A stretch of DNA of 33,484 nucleotides from IMG/VR virus record IMGVR_UViG_3300021420_000094, positions 1-33,484 of that record. One strand, given 5' to 3'. Positions 1 to 5,074 of the stretch are shown piece by piece. The first letter of the stretch is position 1; every line of letters starts with the position of its first letter. The notes under the pieces are model-generated. The model did not search any database. It had not been told where the DNA came from and saw only the letters and a program-made list of their open reading frames with translations. A program made the translations under genes and the position numbers. The stretch comes from a virus.

Positions 1-369
1 GGCGGTATAGGCGGCGGCATTGGTGGCGGCATAGGCGGCATTGGCGGCGGCATGGGCGGCATAGGCGGTTTTCTCGCTTGGGTTTTTTAACCATTTTTTC
101 GCGGCCTGAATTGCCTTACGGGGACGTTTATCTTCTGGATACTGTTTTTCAAAAATATGAATGACTCTTTCAGCACAATATACAGCAAAACGAACATTTT
201 GTTTATGGGTAAACACCTGAACGACCAACCAACAAGCCCAATCGAAATGACCTTTAGCCAAAAGGTTTTTTATCCCGCTAATTAAATCCAGAATTCCTTC
301 GCTTAAAAACCATTCTTTACCAGTTTTACATGCCCCATGTTTTTCTAGCCACGCTCGATCAATATTCAT
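1..369 (-). CDS. Imm-5-like helical protein, C-terminus cut by window edge
   Basis: The ATG is at 369-367, sharing one base with the TAA of the preceding gene (TAATG), so translation is probably coupled. The frame stays open for 123 codons to the window edge. Residues about 44-95 carry F-D-W-A-C-W-L, then V-R-F-A-V-Y-C-A-E-R, I-F-E-K-Q-Y-P, K-R-P-R-K-A-I-Q-A-A-K and W-L-K-N-P. This is the pattern I know from the Imm-5-like helical domain, named for polymorphic-toxin immunity but common in phage proteins of unknown role. After it comes a low-complexity tail of A-Y-A-A/A-N-A-A units, written in DNA as GGC-rich repeats. Seen: the motif string and repeats. Inferred: family assignment. Actual function is unknown, and an immunity role should not be assumed. 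Confidence 0.72.
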   Translation of the reverse strand, partial: MNIDRAWLEKHGACKTGKEWFLSEGILDLISGIKNLLAKGHFDWACWLVVQVFTHKQNVRFAVYCAERVIHIFEKQYPEDKRPRKAIQAAKKWLKNPSEKTAYAAHAAANAAYAATNAAAYTA

Positions 370-785
370 TAGATGCGCCCTCTTTCCATAGCCGCTTTAC
401 AATACTGAGATATAAATTTTATGGCTCGCTCTTTATACTTTTGCGCTGAACCCTTCTCTATTCCTAATATCTCTGCTGTCTCTGCTAACGATTTGCCTTC
501 TCGCATTGTTAAAAAATACACTTCTAGTTGCCTTCCTTGAAGATGCGCAACGGCTTCTCCCATAAGAAAATGTGGAGTTGATGGCTGGCTGCTATCATAC
601 ATTGCTTCATCTTCACGCAAACTATCAGGGTTTGCTCTAGTATCTTCCTTGACAACATCAAATCTATCGCCTAGTTTGCCGTTTGTATGAAATGTAGGAT
701 GTTTCTCGCACCACTTCCCGTAGGCATCATTTGGGCCTTTGATTTCTTTTAGCTTATGCTTTTTTACAAAATGTCTATCACTCAT
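369..785 (-). CDS. Sigma-70 region 4-like helix-turn-helix protein
   Basis: A 138-aa protein. The N-terminal 75 residues are charged and not recognisable. Residues about 81-128 read as sigma region 4/LuxR-type HTH: L-Q-G-R-Q-L-E-V-Y-F-L, then a GKSLAETAEILGIEKGSAQK recognition unit and a final helix. This part of a sigma factor binds the -35 box, and phages use such stand-alone proteins to redirect host RNA polymerase. I place the start at 785 because GAGGA lies 8 bases upstream. An upstream ATG at 800 would add five residues. The start overlaps the end of the preceding 42-aa gene by 8 bases, and the stop overlaps the next start. There is no region 2, so it cannot act as a complete sigma factor; activator or anti-sigma-like roles are inference. 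Confidence 0.75.
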   Translation of the reverse strand: MSDRHFVKKHKLKEIKGPNDAYGKWCEKHPTFHTNGKLGDRFDVVKEDTRANPDSLREDEAMYDSSQPSTPHFLMGEAVAHLQGRQLEVYFLTMREGKSLAETAEILGIEKGSAQKYKERAIKFISQYCKAAMERGRI

Positions 786-906
786 TACTATTTTCCTCAT
801 CTCTCCATTCTAAATCTAGCTCTTTATTTTTTAGACAGCGGGGACAGACATCATCAGAGCTTTCTATTTTATATTCTTGATCATGCAAGAAACAATATCC
901 CTTCAT
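778..906 (-). CDS. 42-aa acidic zinc-ribbon-like microprotein
   Basis: ATG at 906-904 with GGGAG seven bases upstream, and a TGA inside the start region of the sigma-like gene (8-base overlap). The product starts MKGYCFLHDQEY and carries a CPRC pair at residues 21-24; together with C5 and H8 this could hold one metal ion. The C-terminal half is strongly acidic (E-L-D-L-E-W-R-D-E-E). Too short for family assignment. The good ribosome site and tight overlap with its neighbour support it as real. Role unknown. Confidence 0.6.
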   Translation of the reverse strand: MKGYCFLHDQEYKIESSDDVCPRCLKNKELDLEWRDEENSNE

Positions 907-927
907 CGTCTATCTCCCTATGTAGTC

Positions 928-957
928 ACCTATCCCCATCAACGTAAGACAGGTCAA
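928..957 (-). promoter_or_regulatory. Weak candidate promoter in the 62-base gap
   Basis: The only sizeable gap in the lower operon (907-968) holds TTGACC (957-952), then 18 bases ending in TGGGG, then ATAGGT (933-928). The TGGGG just before the -10 position resembles the two stronger leftward promoters at 3784-3812 and 4738-4766, but the -10 box is poor. It may boost the last three genes, or the likeness may be chance. Confidence 0.25.
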
Positions 958-968
958 TTTCCGCGTGA

Positions 969-1124
969 TTATTCACTCTGTTCTAATTCTTGCTTCGCTA
1001 GTCGTCGTGCTTTGCGCCGAAGTCGTGCCATTTTTCCATTGGCTACAAATATACCTCCTCTGGCATGTTTGCGGCTCATGCGTTGAAGAGTATCCTTCTT
1101 TTTTGGATAGGCTTTGTAATTCAT
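969..1124 (-). CDS. 51-aa basic protein
   Basis: ATG at 1124-1122 forms an ATGA overlap with the stop of the 3D-domain gene, and GGAGG lies five bases upstream: a convincing translation start. The product begins MNYKAYPKKKDTLQRM and is rich in Lys/Arg (R-L-R-R-K-A-R-R-L-A-K-Q), with an acidic last few residues. The charge suggests nucleic-acid or protein binding, but no family is recognised. It is the last gene before the 62-base gap. Confidence 0.62.
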   Translation of the reverse strand: MNYKAYPKKKDTLQRMSRKHARGGIFVANGKMARLRRKARRLAKQELEQSE

Positions 1125-1465
1125 TTTTCCTCCACTCGAATTAAATATACTTTCGTATGTCTGACCCCTATTTTTCTTTCCTCGTTTTTTGTGAAAACAA
1201 GTATATCCGCAGCTTTATTATTCCGCTTAGCCATAGTATCATTAACCACCCTATAACCAATATCAGGAATATACAAACAATCCCCGTAATGTACAGTCCC
1301 ATTAGCGAGCAAATCTTGAGAAATCGCCATGCCTGTTTCACTGGTATTATCTCCTATCGATGTGCGGCAGTTAGAGCGGTTTGTGCATTCTGGTTTTGTT
1401 TGCCAACTAACTGGGCGATATGCAGTAACAACCAATGTCCCCACTAAAACTAATTTTACTATCAT
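1121..1465 (-). CDS. 3D-domain cell-wall protein with hydrophobic N-terminus
   Basis: A 114-aa protein. I choose the ATG at 1465, which forms ATGA with the stop of the gene before it and has GGGGGA six bases upstream; an ATG at 1477 is the alternative. Residues 2-13 (IVKLVLVGTLVV) are a short hydrophobic export or anchor segment, leading straight into T-A-Y-R-P. The 3D (Asp-Asp-Asp) fold follows: G-M-A-I-S, then G-T-V-H-Y-G-D (D62), Y-I-P-D-I-G-Y, V-V-N-D-T (D75) and A-A-D-I-L-V (D87). 3D domains form the catalytic barrel of MltA-type lytic transglycosylases and of Rpf/YocH-like wall proteins. Two Cys in the middle may form a disulfide outside the cell. A role in peptidoglycan cleavage during lysis or exclusion is inferred. 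Confidence 0.75.
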   Translation of the reverse strand: MIVKLVLVGTLVVTAYRPVSWQTKPECTNRSNCRTSIGDNTSETGMAISQDLLANGTVHYGDCLYIPDIGYRVVNDTMAKRNNKAADILVFTKNEERKIGVRHTKVYLIRVEEK

Positions 1466-1722
1466 TCTATCCCCCATTTCCTATATTCCTTGACGCACCT
1501 ATCATCGCAAAAATGTATTTTTACTTCTCTATTGTTCACTAAGCATTCTGGACACATAACATACTGTGTTGGTCTTTCATTATTTGCTTTTACAATAGGC
1601 AAACTATTTTGCCGCCATAATTCTTTGCTATCCCATTCATTAACAAAGAATTCAATGCAGCAGTTAGGAATCAAAGAATGTTCGCCAAATGCACGATGAT
1701 AAGCCCTCCAGTCTCTAGTCAT
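1462..1722 (-). CDS. Small protein with C-terminal CPEC/CDDRC zinc site
   Basis: About 86 aa from the ATG at 1722 (8-base overlap with the upstream gene); an ATG at 1737 would give 91 aa, and neither has a strong ribosome site. The N-terminal half contains Y-H-R-A-F-G-E-H and the pattern C-I-E-F-F-V-N-E-W. The C-terminal half has Q-Y-V-M-C-P-E-C-L and F-C-D-D-R-C, a plausible four-Cys zinc knuckle. Small phage and prophage proteins with this layout are common and uncharacterised. Its stop overlaps the start of the 3D-domain gene (ATGA). Confidence 0.6.
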   Translation of the reverse strand: MTRDWRAYHRAFGEHSLIPNCCIEFFVNEWDSKELWRQNSLPIVKANNERPTQYVMCPECLVNNREVKIHFCDDRCVKEYRKWGIE

Positions 1723-1921
1723 TTGGGCCGAAGGCATCTCTTTCGGGTATAAAGCCGTTCCATTCTATTTCTTTGCCCGTCCCTTCACATGCTTCGCAGG
1801 GTTGCCAATCGTCGTATACTTCACAATCAGTTGAAGCATCGTAACCGCCCATACCTTTGCAGACTTTGCAATCGGGCGGCTCTTTGTCATCATCATGTTC
1901 CGTCATCATTGCAACAGTCAT
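1715..1921 (-). CDS. 68-aa DnaJ-type zinc-finger protein
   Basis: Two C-x-x-C-x-G-x-G repeats, C-K-V-C-K-G-M-G and C-E-A-C-E-G-T-G, sit about 24 residues apart. That is half of the central zinc-binding region of DnaJ, with no J-domain. AGGAGA lies eight bases before the ATG at 1921, and the start overlaps the stop of the 35-aa gene. Stand-alone mini-DnaJ zinc fingers are frequent in phages and are thought to bind protein or RNA; the target here is unknown. The protein is strongly acidic outside the finger. Confidence 0.7.
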   Translation of the reverse strand: MTVAMMTEHDDDKEPPDCKVCKGMGGYDASTDCEVYDDWQPCEACEGTGKEIEWNGFIPERDAFGPND

Positions 1922-2025
1922 CGTGTTTTATCTCCTCGTTTGATTCTACACACCCTGCAAACATCCTCCAGAGGCACTACTCCCGGTATTTCATCTAGAC
2001 ATAGGCGGCATCTCCAATAGGTCAT
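1918..2025 (-). CDS. 35-aa CxxC/CxxC microprotein
   Basis: The frame begins MTYWRCRLCLDEIPG and ends with C-R-V-C-R-I-K-R-G-D. Two CxxC pairs 14 residues apart make a minimal zinc ribbon. GGGGGT lies eight bases before the ATG, and the TGA overlaps the next start (ATGA). The Arg/Lys flank after the second pair would suit RNA or DNA binding. Very short, but the spacing of signals and the perfect tetracysteine pattern argue for a real gene. Confidence 0.58.
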   Translation of the reverse strand: MTYWRCRLCLDEIPGVVPLEDVCRVCRIKRGDKTR

Positions 2026-2029
2026 CTTA

Positions 2030-2170
2030 TCAACCCCCAAAACAATCAAGATATTCTATAAGTGTTTCCCCACAATTGGCATTCATACATACATAGATAT
2101 CGCCACCGTCCATTGTTTTATGGTACCCCCAGCGATGATAGCCATTGTCTCCAGTCTGGCATATACTCAT
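2030..2170 (-). CDS. 46-aa Cys/His-containing small protein
   Basis: I choose the ATG at 2170 (MSICQTGDNGYHRWGYHKT) with GGAG about ten bases upstream. A longer frame from 2224 would read across the small membrane peptide gene and lacks a ribosome site. Residues I-Y-V-C-M-N-A-N-C-G-E give a Cys pair; with C4 and H11 or H16 they could bind zinc. No family recognised. It begins two bases after the stop of the 27-aa gene. Confidence 0.55.
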   Translation of the reverse strand: MSICQTGDNGYHRWGYHKTMDGGDIYVCMNANCGETLIEYLDCFGG

Positions 2171-2171
2171 T

Positions 2172-2255
2172 TTATTGGCTCCTTTGAAAAATAAGATAGA
2201 ACAACATAGCCCACACGATAACAACGAATAGAGTAGTGAAGTTTATGTATTTCAT
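2172..2255 (-). CDS. 27-aa single-helix membrane peptide
   Basis: ATG at 2255-2253 overlaps the TAA of the upstream gene (TAATG), and the stop is two bases before the next ATG, so the frame fits the operon exactly. The product is M-K-Y-I-N then a hydrophobic stretch (FTTLFVVIVWAMLFYLIF) and Q-R-S-Q: one membrane helix with a positive tail. No independent ribosome site is obvious, so translation probably depends on coupling. Tiny phage membrane peptides can act in lysis, superinfection exclusion or as inhibitors of host membrane proteins; none can be assigned here. Confidence 0.55.
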   Translation of the reverse strand: MKYINFTTLFVVIVWAMLFYLIFQRSQ

Positions 2256-2533
2256 TAGCCGATTATCGGACTTTCTAGGCCCACCGATTCAAAAATACTT
2301 GCTATATGTCTTTCGACAAGCTCTATGGTAGCCTCTTTGCTACGTGTTGGCACTGGGATAGGTTCAAGAAATCCTCTAGTAACACCTGTGATATCATTAG
2401 ATTGCCATGTAACCCCCTTTAAGTCTGCTTTCATGGCAGGATTATGGGTAGACTCCATATGATCATGGTATTGCGCCCAAGTTTTAAAGCCCACACACCC
2501 ACATAAACTACAAGCATTAATAGATGATTTCAT
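2255..2533 (-). CDS. 92-aa protein with N-terminal C2H2-like finger
   Basis: Residues 8-29 contain C-S-L-C-G-C, then Y-H-D-H-M-E-S-T-H: a pattern close to a classical C2H2 finger (two Cys, a hydrophobic core with F and W, two His). The rest is unrecognised and ends in a predicted helix rich in Glu. The start overlaps the previous stop (ATGA), with only a weak GAGA ribosome site, again suggesting coupled translation. Single-finger phage proteins of this kind are often DNA-binding, but no target can be inferred. Confidence 0.62.
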   Translation of the reverse strand: MKSSINACSLCGCVGFKTWAQYHDHMESTHNPAMKADLKGVTWQSNDITGVTRGFLEPIPVPTRSKEATIELVERHIASIFESVGLESPIIG

Positions 2534-2688
2534 ATAAGTCTCATTTCTTTTAGTGTATCCTCGCTCACTGTAGATCCTGCTGGATGATACTCGTTACCCT
2601 CATGCAGATTATACAAAGCAATTTTACCGCCGGGGTATTCCTGCCACCCTAAGAAATAGAATGCGTCTGTATTGGGCAGTCTATACAT
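2530..2688 (-). CDS. 52-aa protein of unknown function
   Basis: ATG at 2688-2686 with AAGGAGGG nine bases upstream, one of the best ribosome sites in the window. The TGA overlaps the next ATG. The product begins MYRLPNTDAFYFLGWQEY and is rich in aromatic residues and Gly (Y-P-G-G-K-I-A-L-Y), suggesting a small beta-sheet fold followed by a C-terminal helix (S-E-D-T-L-K-E-M-R). No family recognised. Confidence 0.62.
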   Translation of the reverse strand: MYRLPNTDAFYFLGWQEYPGGKIALYNLHEGNEYHPAGSTVSEDTLKEMRLI

Positions 2689-2827
2689 TTTGGCATCCCT
2701 CCTTTAGTTCAAAATGCTTATCCCAGCCTTTGAGCACTAAACGTCCTATTGTAGATTGTGCTCCTAACCGGGTAAGATGGGTAGATGCAAGCTTTCCATC
2801 ATACCATACCTGAAAATGCTTATTCAT
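2681..2827 (-). CDS. 48-aa protein of unknown function
   Basis: ATG at 2827-2825, one base after the TAA of the upstream gene, with GAGG about eight bases before it. The product begins MNKHFQVWYDGKLASTHLTR and ends with G-W-D-K-H-F-E-L-K-E-G-C. Its last eight bases overlap the next gene. It looks like a compact alpha/beta protein with no metal site. Supported by signals and operon fit only. Confidence 0.58.
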   Translation of the reverse strand: MNKHFQVWYDGKLASTHLTRLGAQSTIGRLVLKGWDKHFELKEGCQNV

Positions 2828-2828
2828 T

Positions 2829-3284
2829 TTAGGCCCTCTCTCCATCGACAGTGAATTCGTATTCCTTCGCTTTGATATACTCTTCTATACCTGCGTCTGA
2901 GGTTCTATAATCTGCTTCGTTGTTTAATAGGACCAGGTATTCCTCTAACAATGCGTGTTTAAACTCACGGATAATCTCATCTTGGTCATTACTTTTCCGC
3001 CGATCAATGCTTTTGGCCAGCTTATATGTTCCGCAGCTTTTTCCATGCGCTTTGATAATCATGGAGCATACATCATTAACCGTATCTGTTAATTTTCCTT
3101 CTATGGTATGGCGATAGCAATCAAACGTATTGATAGCTAGTCCTATTGTTTTTGCATCTTCATAGATAAACTCCCACCAGTAATAATCTAGAGCCCACTC
3201 ACAATACCATTCGCGTGCCTTCTCTTTTGCTTTTTCAGTTGGCAATTCATCATATTGATAAAGTGTTGTTTCAATAGTACGCAT
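2829..3284 (-). CDS. 151-aa conserved phage protein with ELxxxAKxKAxEWY start
   Basis: I choose the ATG at 3284 (GGAGG about ten bases upstream); a frame from 3326 would add 14 residues inside the upstream gene. The N-terminus, T-L-Y-Q-Y-D-E-L-P-T-E-K-A-K-E-K-A-R-E-W-Y, is a pattern I know from many phage and prophage proteins, some loosely labelled antitoxin-like without proof. The middle (W-W-E-F-I-Y-E-D-A-K-T-I-G) and the C-terminal helices (Y-L-V-L-L-N-N-E, I-E-E-Y-I-K-A-K-E-Y-E-F) complete an all-helical protein. The largest of the unknowns in the leftward block. No toxin partner is visible beside it. Confidence 0.65.
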   Translation of the reverse strand: MRTIETTLYQYDELPTEKAKEKAREWYCEWALDYYWWEFIYEDAKTIGLAINTFDCYRHTIEGKLTDTVNDVCSMIIKAHGKSCGTYKLAKSIDRRKSNDQDEIIREFKHALLEEYLVLLNNEADYRTSDAGIEEYIKAKEYEFTVDGERA

Positions 3285-3285
3285 A

Positions 3286-3495
3286 TTATTTTCCCTCCGC
3301 TTGGGCGATGGCTTTGTGCAGGGCATTTATCGTTTTAGGCATGATTCCGATATCACGAATATCTTGAGCGGCCCTTAGAAGTGCTTCGTGCGCGTTGACG
3401 GCGCGGCTTTCATAGGCGCACCGTTTACAATTTAAAACACGCGTGTAGTCATGCGAATGTTCTAGCATCGGGGTGTGAGGGGATTTATTATTCAT
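3286..3495 (-). CDS. 69-aa small protein with one CxxC pair
   Basis: ATG at 3495 with GGAGGTG eight bases upstream. N-terminal half: H-S-H-D-Y-T-R-V-L-N-C-K-R-C-A-Y, which can provide two His and two Cys for a metal site. C-terminal half: a helix (A-H-E-A-L-L-R-A-A-Q-D-I-R-D). This histidine/CxxC plus helix layout recurs in short phage proteins of unknown role. It lies two bases downstream of the 80-aa gene and one base upstream of the 151-aa gene. Confidence 0.62.
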   Translation of the reverse strand: MNNKSPHTPMLEHSHDYTRVLNCKRCAYESRAVNAHEALLRAAQDIRDIGIMPKTINALHKAIAQAEGK

Positions 3496-3497
3496 AA

Positions 3498-3740
3498 CTA
3501 TTTCACCTCCGCAATGAGATTGTCAAAGAATTCTTGAGGCCTTAAATATACATCCTCACGCCCGTCTAGCCATTTATTGATATGCCGCGTAGTGGTGACA
3601 CTCCATTTATACGAAGTCCTGAATACTCCCGGATGGTGGCCGATATGCATTGCCGCCACGGGAGTGCTGTAGCTAAAAAGAATTTTCCATCCACTGATTT
3701 CGAGTTCCGTCATATTTGCCGCTAGTGGTTTGAGGTTCAT
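3498..3740 (-). CDS. 80-aa conserved small phage protein
   Basis: First gene after the promoter at 3784-3812, with AGGAGA nine bases before the ATG. The sequence I-L-F-S-Y-S-T-P-V-A-A, then Y-K-W-S-V-T-T-T-R-H-I-N-K-W-L and P-Q-E-F-F-D-N-L, belongs to a small protein family I have seen in many unrelated phages. It is carried as a domain of unknown function (I believe DUF8033, from memory). The S-T-T-x-R-H-I-N-K-W-L core is its most constant part. Its placement directly behind a near-consensus promoter suggests early, strong expression. Confidence 0.72.
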   Translation of the reverse strand: MNLKPLAANMTELEISGWKILFSYSTPVAAMHIGHHPGVFRTSYKWSVTTTRHINKWLDGREDVYLRPQEFFDNLIAEVK

Positions 3741-3783
3741 TGTCTTATCTCCTCTCGTGCTATCATAGGCTTGCTACGCTTTA

Positions 3784-3812
3784 AGTATAGCCCCAGTTCG
3801 CCTATTTGTCAA
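3784..3812 (-). promoter_or_regulatory. Strong sigma70-type leftward promoter
   Basis: -35 TTGACA at 3812-3807 (perfect), 17-base spacer, -10 TATACT at 3789-3784 (one mismatch). Transcription should begin near 3777 and give a 37-base leader with an AGGAGA ribosome site for the gene starting at 3740. The -35 lies in the last codons of the 64-aa gene upstream. It shares CTTGACAA, TGGGG before the -10 and TATACT(T)AAAGC after it with the promoter at 4738-4766. Confidence 0.85.
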
Positions 3813-3996
3813 GGCCCAAATATAAATAATTCTTACATTTGGCATGCCTGACAAGCTCCCCCACGCGTATTCTAGCCCATTGCGGGAGCTTCAGGAAGTT
3901 AACTATCTTGCCACATATGAAACAACGCTGTGTCCATGGCTTACCTTCTGAGGTTAAACAAGGCTTGAGCATATATGGGTCTGTTATGTTATTCAT
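3802..3996 (-). CDS. 64-aa protein with a CxxC...HxxC metal site
   Basis: I choose the ATG at 3996, which overlaps the upstream stop by eight bases. Longer starts (GTG at 4065) would run across the neighbouring gene. The product contains Q-R-C-F-I-C-G-K and, 19 residues later, R-H-A-K-C, a probable CCHC zinc site around a basic helix (Q-W-A-R-I-R-V-G-E-L-V-R-H). Last gene of the upstream leftward block: the second promoter overlaps its 3' end. Confidence 0.6.
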   Translation of the reverse strand: MNNITDPYMLKPCLTSEGKPWTQRCFICGKIVNFLKLPQWARIRVGELVRHAKCKNYLYLGLDK

Positions 3997-4093
3997 ATTG
4001 TTTGCATTGGCCCGTTTCAAATCGGCAAGCATCCGCATGTTTATGATGCCCCGGGCCATGTCCACAACCGAAACATACAGTTATGCCCGGCAT
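3989..4093 (-). CDS. 34-aa Cys/His-rich microprotein
   Basis: I choose the ATG at 4093 (MPGITVCFGCGHGPGHHKHA) because the longer frame from 4171 would overlap the well-supported 49-aa gene by 91 bases. Pattern: C-x-x-C-G-H, H-H-x-H, C, C. It matches a recurring type of short phage and actinobacterial protein with C-x-C-G-H...H...C...C-x-C that is thought to bind zinc. The ribosome site is weak, so coupling to the upstream gene (13-base overlap) is likely. Start uncertain. Confidence 0.5.
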   Translation of the reverse strand: MPGITVCFGCGHGPGHHKHADACRFETGQCKQYE

Positions 4094-4230
4094 TTCATTG
4101 GATGTAAACCACCATGGAAATTTATCGGTCGTTGTTTTTCCCACTTTATTCGGCGTCTTTTGCGGCCACATGTTCTACATTGCTTTTTATAAATTTTGTT
4201 ATCTGTCCCACAAATACAGGTATACATCAT
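4081..4230 (-). CDS. 49-aa zinc-ribbon-like basic protein
   Basis: ATG at 4230 forms ATGA with the upstream stop and has GGGAGG six bases before it; a second ATG follows directly. The product begins M-M-Y-T-C-I-C-G and has C-R-T-C-G-R-K-R-R-R at residues 18-27: two CxC/CxxC pairs, with the second followed by a cluster of Arg/Lys. This looks like a tiny nucleic-acid-binding zinc ribbon. A longer alternative frame over the same bases (from 4171) is treated as the neighbour with a late start. Confidence 0.58.
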   Translation of the reverse strand: MMYTCICGTDNKIYKKQCRTCGRKRRRIKWEKQRPINFHGGLHPMKCRA

Positions 4231-4382
4231 ACCTTCCCTCCCGCTTCTTCTATCATAAATTCTGCTTTGAATATCATAGCTAACCGATTGTTATAAATCT
4301 CTGCCAATAGTCGATTATCTTCCTGTAAATAGCTCGCATAAGCCCTGACCGTTTCACCATATAATTGCTCTAGATTCTTCAT
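4227..4382 (-). CDS. 51-aa acidic helical protein
   Basis: ATG at 4382 overlaps the previous stop and the TGA overlaps the next start, both as ATGA. The product begins MKNLEQLYGETVRAYASYLQ and continues as one long amphipathic helix (L-L-A-E-I-Y-N-N-R-L-A-M-I-F-K-A-E-F), probably a coiled coil. No family recognised. Its 3' end also supplies the GGGAGG ribosome site of the next gene. Confidence 0.58.
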   Translation of the reverse strand: MKNLEQLYGETVRAYASYLQEDNRLLAEIYNNRLAMIFKAEFMIEEAGGKV

Positions 4383-4528
4383 ATCCTTAAGCCACCCTTC
4401 TTTGCATAATAACGTAGGTCATTCCATTGGCTACATTCTATCCAAGCTATGTCAGTGAATTCAAGCTCTAGGAAATGGGCTACGTCTATCTTATCTTGGA
4501 GCTGATACACCATAGTTAGAGTGGTCAT
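4379..4528 (-). CDS. 49-aa protein of unknown function
   Basis: AGGAGG lies five bases before the ATG at 4528; an out-of-frame ATG four bases earlier reads only 13 codons and is unlikely. The product begins MTTLTMVYQLQDKIDVAHFL and has W-I-E-C-S-Q-W-N-D-L-R-Y-Y near the end. Likely alpha/beta fold; no metal motif. Separated by nine bases from the first gene of the operon. Confidence 0.55.
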   Translation of the reverse strand: MTTLTMVYQLQDKIDVAHFLELEFTDIAWIECSQWNDLRYYAKKGGLRI

Positions 4529-4537
4529 GCATTCCTC

Positions 4538-4732
4538 CTATTTCAATAGTTCGCTAGGAACAAACCGCATTTGATTTGTAGCCTCGCTGAATTCGAATAC
4601 GCGGCTACCGTATAAGGCCTGTAGCCTTTTGAACGCTCGAACCGTCCGAGCATCTTTGGCTAGGCTATTCCACTGATTAGGATAGTTTTCTAAGAACTGC
4701 ATTAGCTTTAAACTGTCTTTTGTGTTGGTCAT
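4538..4732 (-). CDS. 64-aa first early gene, winged-helix-like, probably leaderless
   Basis: First gene of the leftward operon. The ATG at 4732 lies only five bases after the -10 box of the promoter at 4738-4766, so the transcript should start at or next to the ATG and no ribosome site is possible. The product (MTNTKDSLKLMQFLENYPNQ...) ends with F-E-F-S-E-A-T-N-Q-M-R-F. Short phage proteins with L-x-F-L-x-N-Y-P, then a Lys/Arg helix and a T-N-Q-F-like strand are common and look like small winged helices. Its position suggests a regulator or first host-takeover protein; that is inference. Confidence 0.68.
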   Translation of the reverse strand: MTNTKDSLKLMQFLENYPNQWNSLAKDARTVRAFKRLQALYGSRVFEFSEATNQMRFVPSELLK

Positions 4733-4737
4733 GCTTT

Positions 4738-4766
4738 AGTATACCCCCAAAACAGTATCTTGTCAA
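4738..4766 (-). promoter_or_regulatory. Strong leftward promoter giving a leaderless mRNA
   Basis: -35 TTGACA at 4766-4761 (perfect), 17-base spacer ending in TGGGGG, -10 TATACT at 4743-4738, then AAAGC and the ATG at 4732. The expected start site, six to seven bases after the -10, falls on the A or T of the ATG. It is the twin of the promoter at 3784-3812. Confidence 0.85.
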
Positions 4767-4843
4767 GCCCCGCCATGCTGAATTTGTTGATTTTACCACA
4801 AAAAATGATATCCGATTTATTATTTAGGCGTTCACTATCTGTA

Positions 4844-4872
4844 TTACGTTTGTGGGGGTATGTGGGTATACA
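4844..4872 (+). promoter_or_regulatory. Weak candidate rightward promoter
   Basis: TTACGT, a 17-base spacer and TATACA, preceded by GTGGG. The -35 match is poor, but the GGG next to TATAC repeats the layout of the two leftward promoters. No gene follows closely. Confidence 0.25.
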
Positions 4873-4969
4873 GGGAAGCACTATCATCATTTCAATAGAT
4901 TAGAGATTGGCAACCCGGCGGCACTCCCCCACCGCACAGGTGCATAGGCTGAGGCCTAGAATAATAATT

Positions 4970-4988
4970 CCTAGACTATACGTCTAGG
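4970..4988. repeat. Perfect 7-bp hairpin
   Basis: CCTAGAC at 4970-4976, loop TATAC, GTCTAGG at 4982-4988. It could work as an operator or as a weak bidirectional terminator; there is no T-run after it on the plus strand, and only an AT-rich stretch on the minus strand. Confidence 0.6.
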
Positions 4989-5074
4989 GGGCTTGTTCTT
5001 TGCCGAAAACGCCATGACGCCACGGCTTTACATAGCTGTTAAATGCGGATGGTGTTGACGTTCAAGCGAAGCGA

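Noticed and set aside
1-66. GGC-rich short repeats as a CRISPR array
   Set aside because: No spacers; the repeats encode the Ala-rich tail of a protein.
3989-4171. 60-aa version of the Cys/His microprotein starting at 4171
   Set aside because: Would overlap by 91 bases a 49-aa gene that has a far better ribosome site and ATGA coupling; the shorter start at 4093 is preferred.
3839-4192. 117-codon plus-strand frame
   Set aside because: Lies over three overlapping leftward genes with Cys motifs; no start signals.
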